NCBI RefSeq assembly: GCF_965200585.1
Contig: NZ_OZ241361.1
Source: Bacterioplanoides sp965200585
GTDB lineage: Bacteria; Pseudomonadota; Gammaproteobacteria; Pseudomonadales; Oceanobacteraceae
Length of the DNA stretch: 64,000 bases
Direction: 5' to 3' (one strand)
Shown: positions 18,204-26,853 of the stretch, in pieces
Numbering within the stretch: position 1 is the first letter of the stretch
How the letters are laid out: each line of letters begins with the position of its first letter
The notes under the pieces: generated by a model
Database searches by the model: none
What the model saw: the letters and a program-made list of their open reading frames with translations, nothing else
Told to the model about the DNA's origin: nothing
Translations under genes and position numbers: made by a program

Positions 18204-18776
18204 ATGTTGATTTTTCGTGATTTTATAAAAGATGTTGCCAGGATTTATGATCAAATTATAGCTAGGGTTTTCTATGTTAAAAGGAATTCTGGTACTTACA
18301 TATCAACTAGTGCTCGCTTGGATATTGGTCCTAAAGTCGGATCTAAGGTTAAGAGAAATATTTTTCCATTTCTATTTGGTAAAGGATCAAGGATAGAGTC
18401 TGGTGCTGTTGTAAATTCTTGGGTTGGACCCGTTGAGTTGGGTGAAAACTGTCGCTTAGGAATTAATGCTGTAATTATAGGGCCTGTCGAAGTTGGGGAC
18501 AATACAGGAATTTCTTTGAATTCCTTTGTTTGCGGTGAAAACAGAATCCACTCTGGGACCGAAGAAGGTCTATTGACAACTGATTATAAGACTAAAAAAG
18601 TTACTATTGGTCGTGGCTGCTGGATTGGTGCTGGAGTGGTTGTTGTTCCAGGAGTTACAATTGGAGACTCTGTGATTGTTGCTGCTGGGAGTGTTGTAAC
18701 AAAAGATATTCCATCAAATACAATATATGCTGGTAATCCTGCTAAATTCATCTCCAATAATAATGGTGCCAAATGA
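18204..18776 (+). CDS. Hexapeptide-repeat acyltransferase (second, WcaF/CysE-like)
   Basis: A 190-residue left-handed beta-helix protein. Hexads run through ARLDIGPKVGSK, VGPVELGENCRLGINAVIIGPVE and then GRGCWIGAGVVVVPGVTIGD, ending IPSNTIYAGNPAKFI. It is different in sequence from the acyltransferase at 13432, so the polymer may carry two acyl groups or two positions may be modified. It starts 3 nt after the GT2 gene, with an AGGTGAG site spanning the junction, and overlaps the Alg14-like gene by 4 nt. Confidence 0.84.
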   Translation: MLIFRDFIKDVARIYDQIIARVFYVKRNSGTYISTSARLDIGPKVGSKVKRNIFPFLFGKGSRIESGAVVNSWVGPVELGENCRLGINAVIIGPVEVGDNTGISLNSFVCGENRIHSGTEEGLLTTDYKTKKVTIGRGCWIGAGVVVVPGVTIGDSVIVAAGSVVTKDIPSNTIYAGNPAKFISNNNGAK

Positions 18777-19216
18777 AGATTCTACTTGTTTCCTCATCGG
18801 GTGGTCACTGGGTTCAAATGTGCCGAGTAAAAGATGCTTTTCAAGGTGAAGATATTTATTTTGCTTCTACCGAGAATAGTTATGGTCAGCATAACCCTGA
18901 AAGCCCTTTCTTTTATCTTCCTGATGCATCTCGCTGGAATAAGCTAAAGCTTATTTGGCAAGCGTTCTCTGTGCTGGTTCTGTTAATTCGATTAAAGCCA
19001 GATATCATTTTGACAACCGGTGCGTCTGTTGGTGTCTTTGCACTTATCCTTGGTAAAAAGCTTGGTGCACGAACAATCTGGCTTGATAGCATTGCGAATT
19101 CAGAAGAGCTTTCTCTGAGTGGTCAAAAAGTTCGTAAATACGCTGATTTGTATCTAACGCAATGGCAGCATCTCGCAACGAACAACGGGCCAGAATATGC
19201 GGGGTCTGTCATATGA
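18773..19216 (+). CDS. Alg14/PssD-like glycosyltransferase subunit
   Basis: A 147-residue protein starting MKILLVSSSGGHWVQM, the Rossmann start of Alg14/EpsE/PssD proteins. It provides the acceptor-side, membrane-associated half of a split GT-B transferase. It also has LKPDIILTTGASVGVFALILGKKLGARTIWLDS. It is paired with the next gene, whose ATG overlaps this stop (ATGA). Both are needed for activity in characterised pairs. Confidence 0.9.
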   Translation: MKILLVSSSGGHWVQMCRVKDAFQGEDIYFASTENSYGQHNPESPFFYLPDASRWNKLKLIWQAFSVLVLLIRLKPDIILTTGASVGVFALILGKKLGARTIWLDSIANSEELSLSGQKVRKYADLYLTQWQHLATNNGPEYAGSVI

Positions 19217-19719
19217 TATTTGTTACAGTTGGCACCCAATTGCCTTTTGAACGTTTGATCAAGGCAGTTGATCTATGGGCGGAAAACAATCCAGAGATAA
19301 AGGTTGTTGCTCAGATCGGCCAGACAGTATACCAGCCAAAGTTTATGACGACACTTGAAAGTGTTGATCCCGATGTGTATGAACGTTATTTATTGCAGTC
19401 CAGGTTGGTGGTTGGGCATGTTGGGATGGGTACCATTATTTCTGGTATTAAACATGGTAAGTCTTTGGTGTTGATGCCAAGAGTTGCAAACTTGGGTGAG
19501 CATCGAAACGATCATCAGCTGGCTTCTGCTAAACAGTTTGGTACACTAAGCGGCGTTCATATTGTTCATGATCAGGCTGAGTTAGAGTCTGCCATCAATC
19601 AGGTCTTGTCTCCGGACGTCCCTGATGACATGTGTAATGAGCTGAATGTTTCGGCTGGTTTGATAAAACGGATTTCTGATTTTGTGAAGGAGACACAGAA
19701 TGAGTATAGGCATAACTGA
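19213..19719 (+). CDS. Alg13/PssE-like glycosyltransferase catalytic subunit (GT28 C-terminal type)
   Basis: A 168-residue nucleotide-sugar-binding half of the split GT-B enzyme. It opens MIFVTVGTQLPFERLI, then VVGHVGMGTIISGIKHGKSLVLMPR (donor-binding Gly-rich loop) and GEHRNDHQLASAKQF. The ATG at 19213 overlaps the upstream stop by 4 nt; a longer in-frame start at 19162 would lie deep in the previous gene and is not supported. It overlaps the exosortase gene by 20 nt. Confidence 0.9.
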   Translation: MIFVTVGTQLPFERLIKAVDLWAENNPEIKVVAQIGQTVYQPKFMTTLESVDPDVYERYLLQSRLVVGHVGMGTIISGIKHGKSLVLMPRVANLGEHRNDHQLASAKQFGTLSGVHIVHDQAELESAINQVLSPDVPDDMCNELNVSAGLIKRISDFVKETQNEYRHN

Positions 19720-21277
19720 TTCTGGAGCCTCTTTAGCGGCAAAGGCTGTGCCCCCTAGATTCTTTGTTTTACTGGTCGGCTTAGTGTTGCTTGTCTATGC
19801 AGAAAGCCTAATTGGGCTATTCTCTCAATGGTGGGTGAGCGAGGAGTATGGACATGGTTTGTTTATGCCTTTTATTGCGGCTTATATTGTTTGGCAACAA
19901 CGTGGTGCTACATTCAGCAGGTCGTTGAATAGTAGCATATCGGGTTTCTACCTGATTTTTTTCAGTCTGGCCATTTTGATTGCTGCGACTTTAGCCAACC
20001 TGGAATCTGTAAAACATTATTCCTTTACCTTAACTTTAGCTGGTTTGGCATTGCTACTGGGTGGCTGGCATCTGCTTCGTGCATGTCTTGTTCCTATCGC
20101 GCTGATTGTTTTGGTAATTCCCTTACCTTATCTATTGATATCATCTTTAACAGCAGGCCTCCAACTTATTTCTTCAGAACTAGGGACTTGGTTGCTTCGT
20201 TTGTTCGGTATTCCCGTTTTTCTTGAAGGGAATATTATTGATATGGGAGTTTACCAGCTTCAGGTTGTTGAAGCGTGTAGTGGTCTGAGGTACCTCTACC
20301 CCTTACTGAGTATATCTCTGTTGGTTGTTTATTGTCTGCGCTCACCTATGTGGTTCAAAGTAGTACTGATGTTATCCACTGTGCCTGTTACTATTTTTAT
20401 GAACAGCCTTCGGATTGCTATTACAGGTGTTCTTGTTAACGCACACGGTACCAGTGTCGCAGAAGGGTTCTTGCATGATTTTGAAGGTTGGGTCGTTTTT
20501 TTAGCAGCACTTGCGTGTCTGGTGGCAGAGGTGTGGCTTTATAAACTTATGATTCGCCAGCCTGGATCATTGAGTGATTTATTTGCTTTCGATGCACCCA
20601 ATGTGCCAGAAGACCTAACATTAAAGACGACTCTTGGTTTTCCTTTCTATCTGTTGTCAGTCTTAGTTGTGCTTTTTACTGGTATTGTTGTGTTATTTCT
20701 CAACACTTCTCGTGAGGCATATATTCCTGAGCGTGAACCGTTTTCTACCTTTCCGATGAGAATTGATAATAAGAATGTCAGCCTTTCTTATCTGGAGTCG
20801 GATGTTCTTGATATTCTTCGTCCGGATGATTATTTTCTTGGCAGTTACGCTAAAAAAGGTGAAGAACCTGTCAGCCTCTATATGGTTTATTATTCACAAC
20901 AACATGAAGGTAGCGCTTTGCACTCTCCCCGGGTTTGTATACCTGGCGGTGGATGGGTTATCGGCGAAGAAAGCGTAGCAGAGTTTCAATTGCGTGGTAT
21001 TGAACAGAAGCAAGCGGTTAATCGAGTGATAATTCGTAAGGGAGAGTTCACTCAGCTGGTTTATTATTGGATTGATCAGATGGGTACTACATTTACCAAT
21101 GAATATCTGGCACGAGCATCGTTACTGAAGAGCGCGGTGCTTGAAAATCGCTCGGATGGTGCGTTAGTTCGTGTCAATGTGATGGTTGAAAATGATAATT
21201 TCGAGAAAGCCGATAAGCAGTTGCAAACGTTTATCGCTGGCATGTCGGTCTACCTGAGAGACCATCTGCCGGAATAG
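19700..21277 (+). CDS. xrtA: Exosortase A fused to an EpsI domain
   Basis: A membrane transpeptidase-like protease that cuts PEP-CTERM signals. It has 525 residues. The N-terminal exosortase domain (about 1-290) has some eight membrane helices and all three catalytic residues: C193 (VVEACSGLRYLYP), R238 (NSLRIAITG) and H259 (GFLHDFEGW). The C-terminal periplasmic EpsI/DUF3485 domain (about 320-525) shows the HSPRVCIPGGGW motif. EpsI is often a separate gene; the fusion is known for XrtA. Expected substrates in the window are the proteins at 311-1009 and 9010-9504. Confidence 0.95.
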   Translation: MSIGITDSGASLAAKAVPPRFFVLLVGLVLLVYAESLIGLFSQWWVSEEYGHGLFMPFIAAYIVWQQRGATFSRSLNSSISGFYLIFFSLAILIAATLANLESVKHYSFTLTLAGLALLLGGWHLLRACLVPIALIVLVIPLPYLLISSLTAGLQLISSELGTWLLRLFGIPVFLEGNIIDMGVYQLQVVEACSGLRYLYPLLSISLLVVYCLRSPMWFKVVLMLSTVPVTIFMNSLRIAITGVLVNAHGTSVAEGFLHDFEGWVVFLAALACLVAEVWLYKLMIRQPGSLSDLFAFDAPNVPEDLTLKTTLGFPFYLLSVLVVLFTGIVVLFLNTSREAYIPEREPFSTFPMRIDNKNVSLSYLESDVLDILRPDDYFLGSYAKKGEEPVSLYMVYYSQQHEGSALHSPRVCIPGGGWVIGEESVAEFQLRGIEQKQAVNRVIIRKGEFTQLVYYWIDQMGTTFTNEYLARASLLKSAVLENRSDGALVRVNVMVENDNFEKADKQLQTFIAGMSVYLRDHLPE

Positions 21278-21316
21278 CCGAGCTGTTTCGAAATATTTTA
21301 AAGAGTAGGAATAAAT

Positions 21317-23692
21317 ATGATTAATTCGACATGGAAAATCGCTTTAGTTTCAACGGCTGTTTTATTATCTGCCTGTAGTTCGCCAGATGAGAAAGTGAAC
21401 GAATACGTAGAAAGTGCCAAAGAATTTCTGGCAGAAGATAACTATGAAGCTGCGCATATTCAGTTTTCTAATGCATTGCAAATTAACCCTAATCATGTTG
21501 ATGCGTTATATCAAGTTACTAAGATTTTTGAGCATGAACAATCTTGGCCAAAAGTTTATCGCTACTTAGAAAAAGTACTTGAACTTCAGCCTGACCATGT
21601 TGAAGCCTTGCTATCGATTAGTCGGCTTGAGCTAGCTGCAAATCAGCTGGATAAAGCGCTGCGCCGCAGTGAAAAAATACTCACTCTGGCCCCCGATTCT
21701 GTTGAAGGACATTCCTTCAGAGCTTTATTGCTGTTTAAGCTAGGGGATTTTGAAGGAGCTGTTGTCGAAGCAAAAGGCGTTCTTATTCAAGAGCCTGAAA
21801 ATCTAGAAGCAATTATGGTTTTGGCTTCGGAGCGTATTGAAGCACAAGACCCTGAAGGCGCACTCGTTTATCTGACGAGAATTGATAGCGTTGATAACAT
21901 GCTGATTCAATCAATGAAAGTTCGCGCTTTTAATGACCAAAAAAACCTGAGTGGTGCAGCTGGTGTTTTTGAACAGCTGATTAAACTAGACCCGGAAAAG
22001 GACGAATACTATTTTGCTTTGGCAAATCAGTATGCTGCTTTTGAAAAATATTCTGAAGCTCTTTCTGTGATCGATCGTCTTGTTAAGGTCGAGCCTGATA
22101 ACGACAGTGCTAAGTTGATCAAGGTTCAATTTATAAATCGTCACTTAGGGTCTGATCAGGCTCTTCTGCAGCTACAAGCGTTTCTTAAGCAACAACCGAA
22201 GAATATCGCGCTAAACTTTTATCTTGCTGACCTGTATTTGCGTATGGATCAGCCTGAGAACGCAAAAACTATTTTCTTAAAAATCAGTAAGTTTGATGCA
22301 GCTGGAGAAGATGGTCTCAGAGCATTAAACCGCCTTGCCCGGATGTCTTATCAAGCTGGGGATAATGAACGCGGGAGTATTTATTTGCAGCAAGTCCTGT
22401 CGGCAGACTCTGATAATCAGGAAGCAATTGTTCTCGATGCTCAGCGAATGATGGCTGAAGGGGATACGGAGCAGGCTATTTCGGTACTGCGTTCTGTTCT
22501 GAAGGACAATCCACGTTCTGCCGCTGTTTTGGCTCTGTTAGGGCGAGCTCATCAGTCTGATGGACGGACAGAGTTAGCTATTGATCAATATACCAAAGCG
22601 CTGAAATCAGAACCTAATAATCAAGCGGTATTACTGGCATATTGTCAATTGCTTGTGTCTCAGAAAAAATACAGTCAAGCAAACCAGTTGCTGTCTTCTA
22701 AAATGCAGTTAGTTGGTCAAGATGTTAGTTTGTTGCGCTTGATGGCCCAGATCAAACTGACGTTAAAAGACTGGGAGTCTGCGCAACAAATTGCTGATCG
22801 CTTAGACGAACTGAATGGAGATGGCAGCGTTTCCTCTCAAATTCGTGGTGCGATACATCTGGGTCAGGAAGAACATGAAAAAAGCCTGAATGCTTTTGAG
22901 AAAGCATATAGCCAGGCTGAAGATAAGACCCGACCAATGATTACACTGGTTCGGTCTTATATGGCATTGAATAAACAGCAGGAAGCACTCAATTTTTTGG
23001 ATTCTGTATTAAAAGTAGATACAGACAATCTAACTGCACTTCTTCTAAAGATTCAAATCTTACAAGTTAAGGGAGATTTAGTTGATGCAGAAAGCATAGG
23101 TCGGCAGCTGGTGAAGTTGCATAGCGATAAGCCCCAGGGCTACCAACAATTAGCCGGGCTACTATATCGTCAAAATCGCACAGAGGAGGCCTTTGCTGTT
23201 TTGGACTCAGGTATTACTGCTCTGCCAGATGTACTGTCCCTTCAGTTTTTTAAGGCCAGCTTACTTGAGCAAAAGAATGATCTCGCTAAGGCTATTACTG
23301 TTTATGAAGGCATCTTGAAACAAGATCCTGATGCAGATATCGCAGCAAATAATCTGGCGGTTATTTACTCAGATTACGATGAATTTAAGGATATCGAACG
23401 AGCTAAGGTGCTGGCTCAACGCTTCCGTCAGTCTGAGGTGCCTTATTTTCAGGATACTCTGGGCTGGGTTTCTTACAAAGCAGGTAAGTTAAATGACGCA
23501 TTGTATTTCCATGAGAATGCAGTTAAAGCGATGCCAGATGCTGCCGAGTTCCGTTACCATCTTGGAATGTCTTATAAAGCGGTTGGTGATTCATTGCGCG
23601 CGCGTGCAGAGCTTGAAAAAGCGCTGAAATTGGCGGGCAAAGATGATGCTGTATGGAAGCAAACCGCCGAGCTGGCTCTGAATGATCTGTAA
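21317..23692 (+). CDS. prsT: PEP-CTERM system TPR-repeat lipoprotein PrsT
   Basis: A 791-residue lipoprotein with lipobox LSAC (C20), then tandem TPR units from about residue 30 to the end ('A...F..AL...P....AL' repeats). It is slightly shorter than the about 900 residues I recall for the family (TIGR02917). It probably acts as a periplasmic/outer-membrane scaffold for polymer export. It lies 39 nt after xrtA, in the order xrtA-prsT-ATPase typical of these loci. Confidence 0.9.
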   Translation: MINSTWKIALVSTAVLLSACSSPDEKVNEYVESAKEFLAEDNYEAAHIQFSNALQINPNHVDALYQVTKIFEHEQSWPKVYRYLEKVLELQPDHVEALLSISRLELAANQLDKALRRSEKILTLAPDSVEGHSFRALLLFKLGDFEGAVVEAKGVLIQEPENLEAIMVLASERIEAQDPEGALVYLTRIDSVDNMLIQSMKVRAFNDQKNLSGAAGVFEQLIKLDPEKDEYYFALANQYAAFEKYSEALSVIDRLVKVEPDNDSAKLIKVQFINRHLGSDQALLQLQAFLKQQPKNIALNFYLADLYLRMDQPENAKTIFLKISKFDAAGEDGLRALNRLARMSYQAGDNERGSIYLQQVLSADSDNQEAIVLDAQRMMAEGDTEQAISVLRSVLKDNPRSAAVLALLGRAHQSDGRTELAIDQYTKALKSEPNNQAVLLAYCQLLVSQKKYSQANQLLSSKMQLVGQDVSLLRLMAQIKLTLKDWESAQQIADRLDELNGDGSVSSQIRGAIHLGQEEHEKSLNAFEKAYSQAEDKTRPMITLVRSYMALNKQQEALNFLDSVLKVDTDNLTALLLKIQILQVKGDLVDAESIGRQLVKLHSDKPQGYQQLAGLLYRQNRTEEAFAVLDSGITALPDVLSLQFFKASLLEQKNDLAKAITVYEGILKQDPDADIAANNLAVIYSDYDEFKDIERAKVLAQRFRQSEVPYFQDTLGWVSYKAGKLNDALYFHENAVKAMPDAAEFRYHLGMSYKAVGDSLRARAELEKALKLAGKDDAVWKQTAELALNDL

Positions 23693-23720
23693 TTTAATGA
23701 GTGGCAGGGAGTAGTCGCCA

Positions 23721-24599
23721 GTGTACGAAGCATTTTACGGTTTTAAGACCAAACCCTTTACCTTGCAAACGGATCCGGCGCTGCTGTATTTAGGGGAGGT
23801 GCATACTGTCGCTTTGGCTACTCTTGAGTATGGGCTTCTGAATCGTTCCGGATTTACTGTAATAACCGGTGAAATTGGCAGTGGCAAGACCACGTTGCTG
23901 GCTCGGTTGCTGGATAATATTGAAGAAAATCAAACTATTGGGTTTCTTAATCACACGCATGAAAACTTAGGACAACTGCTGCCCTGGGTTTTACATGCCT
24001 TTGGTCAGGATTACCTTTCAGACAATCCAATCGTGCTGTATGACCGTTTTCGTAAATTTCTTCAGCAGGAACATCAGGCTGGGCGACAAGCTATTCTGAT
24101 TATCGATGAGGCTCAGAATCTGTCATTGAGTGTTCTTGAGGAGCTGCGTACGCTCTCAAATATTAACTTTGGTGCAGCGCAATTGCTGCAGATTGTTTTG
24201 GTGGGCCAGCCAGAACTGAGAGATAAGTTGAAGGATCCAAAGTTAAAGCAATTTATTCAGCGTATCGCAGTGGATTACCATGTTCCTACGTTAAACAAAA
24301 ATGAGACACGTGAATATATCATCCATCGTTTATGCCAGGCTGGTCGCGAAGAAGAGATATTCACTGGAAGGTCTTATGAGCTTATCTACAACCTCAGTGG
24401 TGGGGTGCCGCGAATCATTAATGTGATCTGCGATACGATACTTTCTTATGGTTTTGCAGATCAGCGCACCTCGCTCGATGAGCGCTATGTTGTGACGGTT
24501 ATGAAAGATCGTGTATCTGGTGGCTTGCTGGCCCTGGGCTACGATCCGAGGCGTGAAGGAGTTCAAAGGCCCGTAACAGGGGTGCTGGATATTTCCTGA
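23721..24599 (+). CDS. XrtA/PEP-CTERM locus ATPase (ExeA/GspA-like AAA)
   Basis: A 292-residue AAA ATPase beginning VYEAFYGFKTKPFTLQTDP, the common start of ExeA-type proteins. Walker A is TGEIGSGKTTLLARL (about 47-61), Walker B ILIIDEAQNLS (about 126-136), followed by a sensor region (IVLVGQPELRDKL). It lacks the peptidoglycan-binding part of ExeA. The start is GTG at 23721. It is the last gene of the EPS operon; its role in export or assembly is inferred from constant linkage to xrtA. Confidence 0.9.
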   Translation: MYEAFYGFKTKPFTLQTDPALLYLGEVHTVALATLEYGLLNRSGFTVITGEIGSGKTTLLARLLDNIEENQTIGFLNHTHENLGQLLPWVLHAFGQDYLSDNPIVLYDRFRKFLQQEHQAGRQAILIIDEAQNLSLSVLEELRTLSNINFGAAQLLQIVLVGQPELRDKLKDPKLKQFIQRIAVDYHVPTLNKNETREYIIHRLCQAGREEEIFTGRSYELIYNLSGGVPRIINVICDTILSYGFADQRTSLDERYVVTVMKDRVSGGLLALGYDPRREGVQRPVTGVLDIS

Positions 24600-24845
24600 A
24601 TTACGCTTTGCTCGGAGTATGGCTCAGATGTATTGGTCCAGTCTCGCTGCCATTAGCTTGTACTTCAGAGCAACGAGCTCTTCTCTGATTAGTGATTGAT
24701 GACACATCCTTGGAATATAGAAAGTCATAATATTAATACTGGTGATTGAAGTAATTACCAATCTGAACCAGGCATGTTGACTATATTGAGATGTTATAGG
24801 ACATGAACCTCTATTGTGGCGCATATCCGGGTAAGGGGTATTGAT

Positions 24846-26678
24846 ATGTTATTTCTCCAGAAAAAGACATATGTGTGTTTTCTATTAGTTGCACTGTTTT
24901 TGTTGTCGGCTTGCGGTGGCGGGGCTTCGGGCTCTGGAGATCCTTTTGAGAGTACTGATGCCCAGGATCAAGTTGAGGTCGATGAGGTCGATGAGGTCGA
25001 TGAGGTCAGCGACCTAGCTCTAAATATTGTTGTGTCTCCGGTTCTTAATAATGGCAACAATGGTAATGATCATTCTAGCCATTTCAATTGGATCTTCAGA
25101 GGGGGTGGGCTTGTGTCGGGCCAATTTGCAAACGGTGATTATTGGGTAGCGAGCAAGTCTGGTGGTCCAGTCGAACTTGTATCTCTTACCAGTAATCAGA
25201 TTGTTCGGGTTGATGATGAGCGCTACTTAAACTCTCAAGGTTTTTTTGCTGGGAATTATGGAAATTATGATGCATCGAAAGATATCTTAATTGATCTTGC
25301 CGATAACCCCCGGATTTATTCAAAAAATACAGTGCTGGTAGCAGCTACAGAAAGAAATCAATCGGCAACATCGAATTGTGGCACTGCGGGACTTGTTGCG
25401 AATGGCTGTATTGATGCATATAACTTCATAACGATTCTTGACGAGGTTCCACCGGGACAGGGGCGAGAGTATTTACGACCACCGCTAACAGGCATCGATA
25501 GAAATATTCAATCTTTAAAAGATTTTGATTTTGAACGAATTCCCGAGCTTGAGTACCTGTCTGCAACAAGTGATGCCGACATTGAAGAAGCTCGTAGAAT
25601 TTTCACACATGGTACAAATATTTTCAGTGTGACATCGGTCTCAAATAACCAGACTTTCAGTGAAGGAGGAAGAGCATTTCGATGTGGACATATTTTATGT
25701 GATGATTATGCCGCTGGCTTTTCCAAGACTTATTACGATGCGCTCTACTATATATTTTCAGCAAAGAATAATTCAAATAAAACACAAGCCTTGCTTGCGA
25801 GTTTACTGACTTTAGGAAGAGATATGTATGGGATGATGCATCAGGGCGGGTGTAACGCTTCTAATCAGGTGCACCCGGTGGGATGTCAATATGGTAGTGG
25901 TGCAGGACAGCACGTAGGTAATTTTATTGCAGTAGCATTTTATGCATCTTTAGAAAGAGACCCTTCTAAAGCCCGGGTTTTAGCTGCCACAACCGAATTG
26001 CTGAACAAGAATCAGTGCAATCAGGGACCACAGGAGCTTAGCCAGATTAATGGTCATCTGGACGACCCTTTATTTGGTGATTGTGAGCAGTTTTCTGCCC
26101 AGAATCTGAATATCAGTGGATATTGGGCCGATATGGTAGAGGCCAGCTGTTACGACGATGCGCCAGGTGGTTGTAATTTAATTGTTGGTCAACGAGCCTC
26201 TCGTGACCCTTACCAGCAAGTAGATGGCTCCCAACCTCGGCCGGGTGGTAGTTATATGGACATTACTTTGGGGCAGCAGAGGTCGATGGTTGCTGTCTCA
26301 TGTGTGATGCCTGAACTCGCTGCGACCATTAACTTTCCACCATTGTATGCTTATGTCGATCGCATAAGTAATAATGGAATACAAACAATGCCTGATCAAT
26401 GCGCACCTCCATCTGGGATTACTGACAGTCAAAGTTGTTCGGATGAGATTTGGGGTAAAAGAAACACCGATCCGAGTACATGGGCGGATAGTAGCCCTAG
26501 CTGTCCAGGTTATGGTGTGACTTGGGGGCCTGATCCTAATGATCTTACAACTTGCATTGCTGGAGCAGGGAGGTTTAATAACACTTCTTCGAATATCGAA
26601 CCTTTATTCAAATCTATGTTTGAAGCTCACTTTGATGTAATGAGAGGCGGAGTAGGCGTTGATTGTTCTTCACTTTAA
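24846..26678 (+). CDS. Uncharacterised secreted lipoprotein, possibly an (alpha/alpha)-toroid glycan-active enzyme
   Basis: A 610-residue lipoprotein with lipobox LSAC (C23) and ATG 24846 preceded by AAGGGG. Next come a low-complexity Gly/Ser/Asp linker with EVD repeats, a beta-rich section with a Cys pair (SNCGTAGLVANGC), the motif EYLRPPLTGIDR, and a helical section (RDMYGMMHQGG...GAGQHVGNF) that reminds me of alginate-lyase/heparinase-like toroids. The C-terminal third holds many Cys (likely disulfides). No family is firmly recognised. It stands between the EPS operon and prsKR. Confidence 0.65.
   Translation: MLFLQKKTYVCFLLVALFLLSACGGGASGSGDPFESTDAQDQVEVDEVDEVDEVSDLALNIVVSPVLNNGNNGNDHSSHFNWIFRGGGLVSGQFANGDYWVASKSGGPVELVSLTSNQIVRVDDERYLNSQGFFAGNYGNYDASKDILIDLADNPRIYSKNTVLVAATERNQSATSNCGTAGLVANGCIDAYNFITILDEVPPGQGREYLRPPLTGIDRNIQSLKDFDFERIPELEYLSATSDADIEEARRIFTHGTNIFSVTSVSNNQTFSEGGRAFRCGHILCDDYAAGFSKTYYDALYYIFSAKNNSNKTQALLASLLTLGRDMYGMMHQGGCNASNQVHPVGCQYGSGAGQHVGNFIAVAFYASLERDPSKARVLAATTELLNKNQCNQGPQELSQINGHLDDPLFGDCEQFSAQNLNISGYWADMVEASCYDDAPGGCNLIVGQRASRDPYQQVDGSQPRPGGSYMDITLGQQRSMVAVSCVMPELAATINFPPLYAYVDRISNNGIQTMPDQCAPPSGITDSQSCSDEIWGKRNTDPSTWADSSPSCPGYGVTWGPDPNDLTTCIAGAGRFNNTSSNIEPLFKSMFEAHFDVMRGGVGVDCSSL
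24975..25007 (+). repeat. 9-bp in-frame tandem repeat (GAGGTCGAT)
   Basis: About 3.7 copies of GAGGTCGAT encode (EVD)n in the linker after the lipoprotein anchor. The copies are exact, so copy number may vary between strains. Confidence 0.85.
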
Positions 26679-26731
26679 TTGAATACTTAAAATGGAGTTG
26701 AAGCATTAATAACAGGGCGAGAGGCATGCCG

Positions 26732-26802
26732 ACGGTTAGGGAGAAACCGTTGGGTAGGGCTTGATCTGACAGGCATCAGTCTCAAACTGGTGACTGTCAG
26801 AT
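26732..26802. repeat. Two hairpins between convergent genes
   Basis: ACGGTT (26732-26737)/AACCGT (26745-26750) is followed by a stronger stem ATCTGACAG (26764-26772)/CTGTCAGAT (26794-26802), whose loop can pair further. They lie between the lipoprotein stop (26678) and the prsR stop (26854). With no U-tract they are not classical terminators. They may protect 3' ends or be part of a small RNA. Confidence 0.45.
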
Positions 26803-26853
26803 GGACCTGAAATACTACAGATGAACGACTACACCTGAGTTACTGCATCCAAG

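Noticed and set aside
24600..24845. Sigma-54 promoter for the 24846 lipoprotein
   Set aside because: TGGC occurrences lack GC at the N10 spacing.
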